A stretch of DNA of 64,000 nucleotides, taken from NCBI RefSeq assembly GCF_026616195.1, contig NZ_JANHDH010000002.1, positions 62,001 to 126,000 of the forward strand, given 5' to 3'. The stretch is from Haloarchaeobius amylolyticus. Its GTDB lineage: Archaea; Halobacteriota; Halobacteria; Halobacteriales; Natrialbaceae. The translations under genes and the position numbers were made by a program. Numbering within the stretch: the stretch's first letter is position 1; each line of letters starts with the position of its first letter. The notes beneath the pieces are model-generated. The model was given only the letters and a program-made list of their open reading frames with translations, made no database searches and was not told the DNA's origin. Of this stretch, positions 59,755-64,000 are shown in pieces.

Positions 59755-60357
59755 ATGGCAGAACGAGAGGGACGATCGGAGTACGGGAACGTCGACCTCG
59801 TCGGCGACGAGACGGTCAAGCAGGTGGCGGTCGCGGCGGTGCTGGCGGCGCTGACCGCGGCACTGGCACAGGTATCGATTCCGCTGCCGGGGCTGCCGGC
59901 GCCCATCTCCTTCCAGCTGTTCGGCGTCTACTTCGCCGGGCTGTTACTGGGTGCGCGCTGGGGTGGCTTCTCGGTGGCGCTGTACCTGCTCGTGGGGGCC
60001 GCGGGCGCGCCGGTGTTCTCGAACGGGAGCGGTGGCCTCGGGGTGTTGCTCGGGCCGACCGGCGGCTACCTGTTCGGGTACCTGCTCGCGGCGGTGGTCA
60101 TCGGCCTCGTGGTGCACCGGGGGCTGGAGACGCGCTCGCTGACGCAGGTGCCGGTGTGGCTGCAGGCGGGCGCGCTGTTGCTCGGGCTGGCCATCATCTA
60201 CGCGCTGGGCGTGCCGTGGCTGGCGGAGACCACGTCGTACTCGCTGGAGAAGTCCATCCAGATCGGGATGGTCATCTTCGTGCCGGGTGACCTGCTGAAG
60301 ATCGCGGCGACCATCGGGGTCGTCCGGGCGGGGCTGTTCGACGCCGTCGCGGCATGA
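59755..60357 (+). CDS. bioY: Biotin-binding S component of ECF transporter
   Basis: A 200-residue integral membrane protein that captures biotin. Six or so helices are visible after a short charged N-terminus. The family motif begins QVAVAAVLAALTAALAQVSIPLPGLPAPISFQLFGVYFAGLLLGARWG, and the later GPTGGYLFGYLLAAVVIGLVVHRGLE and PGDLLKIAATIGVVRAGLFDAV are typical of BioY. It works with the BioM and BioN subunits downstream. The start is ATG 59755. Its stop overlaps the bioM start (ATGA). Confidence 0.94.
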   Translation: MAEREGRSEYGNVDLVGDETVKQVAVAAVLAALTAALAQVSIPLPGLPAPISFQLFGVYFAGLLLGARWGGFSVALYLLVGAAGAPVFSNGSGGLGVLLGPTGGYLFGYLLAAVVIGLVVHRGLETRSLTQVPVWLQAGALLLGLAIIYALGVPWLAETTSYSLEKSIQIGMVIFVPGDLLKIAATIGVVRAGLFDAVAA

Positions 60358-61055
60358 TACAGACGCGCGACCTGGTGCATCGCTTCGGCGACCACCGGGC
60401 GCTCGACGGTGTCTCGCTCTCGATTCCCGACGGCGAGTTCGTGCTCGTCGTGGGGCCGAACGGGAGCGGGAAGACGACGCTGGTGCGCCACTTCAACGGG
60501 CTGCTGGCGCCCGACGAGGGCGCGGTCGTGGTCGACGACACGCCGGTCGCCGAGGACCCGGTCGCCGCCCGCACGAGCGTCGGGATGGTGTTCCAGCACG
60601 CCCGCGACCAGCTGGTCGCGTCGACCGTCGGCGGGGACGTGGCCTTCGGCCCCGAGAACCTCGGGCTTGCCCGCGAGGAGATAGACCGGCGCGTGGCAGA
60701 ATCGCTCGACGCGGTCGGCATGACCGGCCGCGAGGACGAGCGCGTGGACGAACTCTCCGGTGGCGAGCAGTCCCGGGTGGCAATCGCGGGCGCGCTCGCG
60801 ATGGAGCCGAATCACCTCGTGCTGGACGAGCCCTTCGCCGGGCTGGACCAGCGTGCCCGCCGGTCGGTGCTCGACAGGCTCGACGCGCTCCACGCCGAGG
60901 GGACCAGCGTCGTCGTCGTCACGCACGACCTGCGGGACCTGTTCGAGCGCGCCGAGCGCGTGGTCGCGATGGCCGACGGGCGGGTGGTCGGAGACGGCAC
61001 CCCCGACGACGTCGCGGACGACCTCGCCGGGCTGGGTGTGGACGTGCCATGCTGA
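60354..61055 (+). CDS. bioM: ATPase subunit of the biotin ECF transporter
   Basis: A 233-residue ABC ATPase of the ECF A type (like CbiO). Walker A is GPNGSGKTT (residues 34-42), the signature is LSGGEQSRVA (about 134-143), Walker B is LVLDEPFAGLD (about 155-165), and the Q-loop is MVFQHARDQL. It powers uptake by BioY. It overlaps bioY by four bases (ATGA) and bioN by seven, so the three genes are translated together. A single ATPase here may act as a homodimer. Confidence 0.95.
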   Translation: MIQTRDLVHRFGDHRALDGVSLSIPDGEFVLVVGPNGSGKTTLVRHFNGLLAPDEGAVVVDDTPVAEDPVAARTSVGMVFQHARDQLVASTVGGDVAFGPENLGLAREEIDRRVAESLDAVGMTGREDERVDELSGGEQSRVAIAGALAMEPNHLVLDEPFAGLDQRARRSVLDRLDALHAEGTSVVVVTHDLRDLFERAERVVAMADGRVVGDGTPDDVADDLAGLGVDVPC

Positions 61056-61810
61056 CCTACGCGCCGGGCGAGTCGGTCGTCCACCGGCTCGACGCGCGCT
61101 CGAAACTGGCGTTCCAGCTGGGCTTCGCGGCGGCCGCGTTCGCGCACCCCGAGCCGGACTGGCTGGCCGGGCTGGCGGTCGTGGCGGCGCTGGGACTCGC
61201 GCTGGCGCGGCTCTCGCCGGTGCGGGTGTTCCGGGAGTACTGGTTCGTCTTCCTCCTGCTCCTGAGCAGCCCGCTGGTCGCGGCGGTGTCGCTCTCCGCG
61301 CCGTGGGTCGTGCCAGCGCGGGCGGTCGACCCGCTGCTGGCGGTCTCGCGCGTCGGGCTCATCCTGTTCGTGAGCGCGGTATACGTTAGGACGACGCCGG
61401 TCCGGGAGACGCGGGCGGCCATCCAGCGCCACGTCCCCGGGAAGACGGGACGGCTGCTCGGTGTCGGTGTGGCACTGACGCTCCGGTTCGTGCCGGTGCT
61501 GACGCGGGACCTCCGGTCGGTCAGAGATGCGATCCGGGCGCGGGGTGGGGAGAACAGGTCGGTGGTCGACCGCGGCCGGCGGCTCGGGACGGTCGGATTG
61601 TCGCGGGCGCTGGAGCGGGCAGACCGGCTGTCGGTGGCGCTCCGGGCGCGGTGTTTCTCGTGGAACCCGACACCGCCCGAGATGACGTTCTCGCGGGTCG
61701 ATTACGCCGTGCTGGCGGTGGGCGTCGGGCTCGGTATCGCGGGGCTGGTGCCGGTGGTAGCCGGGGTGGCCGGTGGCCTGGTACCGGTGGTTGTCGGCCT
61801 CGTCGGCTGA
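61049..61810 (+). CDS. bioN: Transmembrane coupling subunit of the biotin ECF transporter
   Basis: A 253-residue EcfT/BioN protein that links BioM to BioY. The N-terminal signature LTYAPGESVVHRLDARSKLAFQLGFAAAAF is followed by several membrane helices. The two coupling-helix X-R-X motifs are present (DAIRARGGENRS, about residues 152-163, and VALRARCFSW, about 193-202). The C-terminal tail has two more helices (AVLAVGVGLGIAGLVPVVAGVAGG). It converges with the serpin gene, one base between stop codons. Confidence 0.93.
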   Translation: MLTYAPGESVVHRLDARSKLAFQLGFAAAAFAHPEPDWLAGLAVVAALGLALARLSPVRVFREYWFVFLLLLSSPLVAAVSLSAPWVVPARAVDPLLAVSRVGLILFVSAVYVRTTPVRETRAAIQRHVPGKTGRLLGVGVALTLRFVPVLTRDLRSVRDAIRARGGENRSVVDRGRRLGTVGLSRALERADRLSVALRARCFSWNPTPPEMTFSRVDYAVLAVGVGLGIAGLVPVVAGVAGGLVPVVVGLVG

Positions 61811-61811
61811 C

Positions 61812-63134
61812 TCACTGCGCCGCCGCGGCGTCGACGACCCGCCCGAGGAACAGCACGGAGTCGGTCTCGCGGTGCCGGATGGCGAACAGGAACGGCCGGT
61901 CCGCGACGAACTCGAAGGGGTCCATCGGGGCGGAGTCGGTGCCGACGACGACCGCCGTCGCCGCCGCGGCCTCGGTCCCGTTCTCGTCGACCGCGACGAA
62001 GGTCTGGTGGACCACGTCGTCGATGGCGAGCCGTTCCGGGGTGCCGGGCTCGACCATCCCGGAGAAGTCCGCGAGGTCGTGGTCGAAGGCGTCCGCCATC
62101 CCGAGGTCCTTCAGGGCCTGGTTCAGGCCGACCGCGGAGCCGAAGGTGAACTTCGGGAGGACGACCCGACCCTCGTTGGGTTCGAGCGCGTCGAACAGGC
62201 CGTGGAGGGCGTCTGCGTCCAGGTTCTGCTCGTAGGATTCGAACTCGCCTTCGGGCGGCAGGATGACGACCATGCTGGCCGCGTCGCCCTCGTAGGGCAG
62301 CTCGACTGCCTGCGCGCCGTCGACCTCGGCGTAGGGGACCGACAGCTCGGACTGGCGCATGAGGGGGACCTGCGTCTCGGCGTCGTCGAGGGCGGTGAAG
62401 GTACCCTGGCTGGTCGCGTCCTCCGGGAAGGTGTTGACCCACTGGGCCTTGAAGTAGACCGCGTTGGTCCCGACGAGCCGGGTGTCGTCCGTGATGGTGC
62501 CCGGCGAGAGCAGGTCCTGGATGCGGTCCTCGGTCTGGTCGGCGACCCAGTCGTTGATGGTCACGCGGGCCGGTTCGGGCTCGGCGACGAAGTCGAGGGT
62601 GCGGAGGCCGGCGCCATAGTTCCGGGCGATGACGTCGAGGTACTCCTCGCTGAAGGGGTAGTCCGACTGCCCCCAGAGGGCGTTCACGAGGTCGAGGCGG
62701 AAGCTCTCGTCCTCGGCGTCGGCGGGGGTGTCGATGGCGAGGTCGAGCCGGTTGAACGTCGGGTGGAGGTCTGCCTGGTCCTCGACGTAGTGCAGCGTCT
62801 CGGCGATCTGGGCCTCGGTGTCGCCGCGGGCACCCGCCCACACCATCGCCATCGCGAGCGAGATGGAGAGCGGCGAGACGAACAGGTTCTCGCCCGGCTT
62901 CGCGGCCACGCGGTTGTGGTGCAGGTCCAGGGCGAACGCGGTGTTGGCACGGACCTGCTCGCGGAGCGTGTCCGTGTCGACGGCCGGGTCGGTGTCGCGG
63001 GCGAGGTCGGAGGCGAGCAGGCCGGGCGTCACGGTCGAGCCACCGTTGCCGAGGCTCCCGAGACAGCCGGCCAGGGCCGGGATGGAGAGCGCGCCCGCCA
63101 GGGCGAGCACCTCTCTGCGGTTCCAGGTGTTCAT
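61812..63134 (-). CDS. Secreted serpin (Tat lipoprotein)
   Basis: A 440-residue serpin, a suicide inhibitor of serine or cysteine proteases. The N-terminus has a Tat motif (NRREVLALAG) and lipobox ending LAGC (Cys 24), so it is surface-anchored. The fold is clear from NLFVSPLSISLAMAMVWAGARGDTEAQIAETLH (about residues 83-115), NAVYFKAQWVNTFPEDAT and ADRPFLFAIRHRETDSVLFLGRV. The reactive loop hinge GTEAAAATAVV (386-396) has the small residues of inhibitory serpins. P1 is uncertain, likely within GTDSAPMDP. It may protect the cell surface from secreted halolysin-type proteases. Confidence 0.93.
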   Translation of the reverse strand: MNTWNRREVLALAGALSIPALAGCLGSLGNGGSTVTPGLLASDLARDTDPAVDTDTLREQVRANTAFALDLHHNRVAAKPGENLFVSPLSISLAMAMVWAGARGDTEAQIAETLHYVEDQADLHPTFNRLDLAIDTPADAEDESFRLDLVNALWGQSDYPFSEEYLDVIARNYGAGLRTLDFVAEPEPARVTINDWVADQTEDRIQDLLSPGTITDDTRLVGTNAVYFKAQWVNTFPEDATSQGTFTALDDAETQVPLMRQSELSVPYAEVDGAQAVELPYEGDAASMVVILPPEGEFESYEQNLDADALHGLFDALEPNEGRVVLPKFTFGSAVGLNQALKDLGMADAFDHDLADFSGMVEPGTPERLAIDDVVHQTFVAVDENGTEAAAATAVVVGTDSAPMDPFEFVADRPFLFAIRHRETDSVLFLGRVVDAAAAQ

Positions 63135-63212
63135 GCCGGTACAGAGGTGCTCCGAGCTTATCTCGGCGCGCTTACGTAAAAGAGCGATTTGAACCTGGCG
63201 AGAGCACGGCGC

Positions 63213-63965
63213 TCAGTCTGCGGCCTGCTGTCGGCCGAGCGCATACTCCCGGGTCACGTCGACCAGGGCCTTCCGGTACCCGCTCTCGCTCGGGTCGTCG
63301 GCCAGCGTTGCGAAGTGGCGCTTGAATCGCTCGACGCTCACGTCCGGCGCGTCGCTCGCGGCCACGCGTGCGAGTTCGTACATCGGGTGGTCGTCGTCGA
63401 CGAGGTCGTGGCGTTCCACCAGCGCGAGCGCGAAGGCCGCGTTGACCGCCGTGATGTCCGGGTCGGCACCCGGCTGGATGGGCATGAGCCCGGCCCGTGG
63501 CGGGCTCGGCTGGTCGGCGACCGCCGCGGCGAGGCTCGATTCGAGGAAGGAGACGAGCTTCTCCGGCGGGGACACCCGCATCGTGATGTCGTCGGCGTAG
63601 ATGTCCTTCATGTGGTTGGCGATCTGGTAGCAGTGTGCGACCTTGCGGCGCTCGACGCTGTTGCCCGCGAGGCCCAGGAAGAGGGCCTCGTCGGTCGACT
63701 GGACGTGCGAGGGGTGTTCCTCCTCGTAGCGCACCATGTGCGCGAACTCGTGGATGGTGAGTTCGCGGGCCATCACGCTCGTCGCGGCCCGTCGCGAGAT
63801 GTTGAGGACGTGGTGGTCGTCGTAGTGGCCTGTCCAGGTCCGCTCGTCGGGGTCCTCCCTGACGTGGACGCGGATCGGCAACTCGACGTCGGCCTCGGTC
63901 TCGAAGAGGTCCCGGGCGCTCAAGAAGGGAGCCGTGGGCCCGGAACCCTGTACGCGAACCTCCAT
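63213..63965 (-). CDS. HExxH-motif protein (DUF5781-like)
   Basis: A protein of about 250 residues conserved in haloarchaea as a domain of unknown function (DUF5781-like, by memory). It contains the metalloprotease-type motif HEFAH (residues 72-76 from the 63965 start) in ARELTIHEFAHMVRYEEEHPSHVQSTDEAL; the downstream acidic helix could hold the third metal ligand. Other conserved blocks are DPDERTWTGHYDDHHVLNISRRA and AHCYQIANHMKDIYADDITMRV. The ATG at 63965 is preferred; a longer frame starts at 63995 (30 bases upstream), close to the window edge. Tandem with the serpin gene, 78 bases apart. Confidence 0.82.
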   Translation of the reverse strand: MEVRVQGSGPTAPFLSARDLFETEADVELPIRVHVREDPDERTWTGHYDDHHVLNISRRAATSVMARELTIHEFAHMVRYEEEHPSHVQSTDEALFLGLAGNSVERRKVAHCYQIANHMKDIYADDITMRVSPPEKLVSFLESSLAAAVADQPSPPRAGLMPIQPGADPDITAVNAAFALALVERHDLVDDDHPMYELARVAASDAPDVSVERFKRHFATLADDPSESGYRKALVDVTREYALGRQQAAD

Positions 63966-64000
63966 GCTATACTCTCTCAAGCGTTCGGGCGTCATGAGGG

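Overview
This 64 kb window comes from a haloarchaeon (class Halobacteria). The evidence is high GC content with acidic, low-pI predicted proteins; archaeal-type machinery (split RNA polymerase rpoB and rpoA genes, a fused double histone, CetZ, three-OB-fold RPA, type II GAPDH, archaeal class I CCA-adding enzyme); mostly leaderless genes with an A/T-rich box about 25-30 bases before the start; and Tat-type lipoprotein signals. No rRNA, CRISPR array, transposase or integrase gene was found.

Layout. 1-5 kb: 3' end of a nicotinate phosphoribosyltransferase gene, an AMMECR1 protein, the RNase P RNA, a TM-helix channel-like protein, an M29 aminopeptidase, small proteins and tRNA-Val. 4.6-14 kb: a DUF192 protein, an ABC exporter, a creatininase/ArfB-family protein, an MptD-type pterin enzyme, a BNR propeller protein, the glucose-6-phosphate dehydrogenase Azf, a DUF309 protein, several short zinc-binding proteins, then tRNA-Arg with a hairpin-rich 3' flank. 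15-19.5 kb: an information-processing block (RPA, histone, histone-deacetylase family protein, CCA-adding enzyme). 19.5-25.7 kb: tRNA-Asn, a CAT-anticodon tRNA, tRNA-Phe, a hybrid histidine kinase, an acidic wHTH protein, a GNAT enzyme and a DUF5995 protein. 25.7-30.1 kb: four cold-shock genes interleaved with membrane proteins, a GT2 glycosyltransferase and an MscS channel. 30.7-41 kb: a wHTH protein, ribosomal protein L10e, an ATP-grasp protein, Hsp20, type II GAPDH, a second M29-like peptidase, an HVO_0476-type zinc protein, three consecutive methyltransferases and a HerA-like ATPase. 41.4-46.6 kb: a Tat-exported peptide-binding lipoprotein and a 1002-residue Bat-type sensor/regulator. 46.7-48.2 kb: two identical tRNA-Asp genes in a direct repeat that brackets a fifth cold-shock gene and a small nuclease-like gene. 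48.4-59.3 kb: the RNA polymerase operon rpoH-rpoB2-rpoB1-rpoA1-rpoA2-nusA, then cetZ, rps12 and rps7. 59.7-61.8 kb: a biotin ECF transporter operon, bioY-bioM-bioN. 61.8-64 kb: a secreted serpin and an HExxH protein.

Three patterns stand out. First, truncated 3' ends of tRNA genes lie downstream of tRNA-Val, tRNA-Arg and both tRNA-Asp genes, separated from them by hairpins; the tRNA-Asp case has grown into a gene-carrying direct repeat. Second, four copies of a 144-219 bp intergenic element with roughly 14-bp terminal inverted repeats are present (35599-35748, 35793-35936, 39808-39972, 59455-59673). Third, a perfect 9-14-9 palindrome just before bioY has the same layout as BirA biotin operators.

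Start sites were chosen from reading the sequence only. Family names come from recognised motifs, not from any search.
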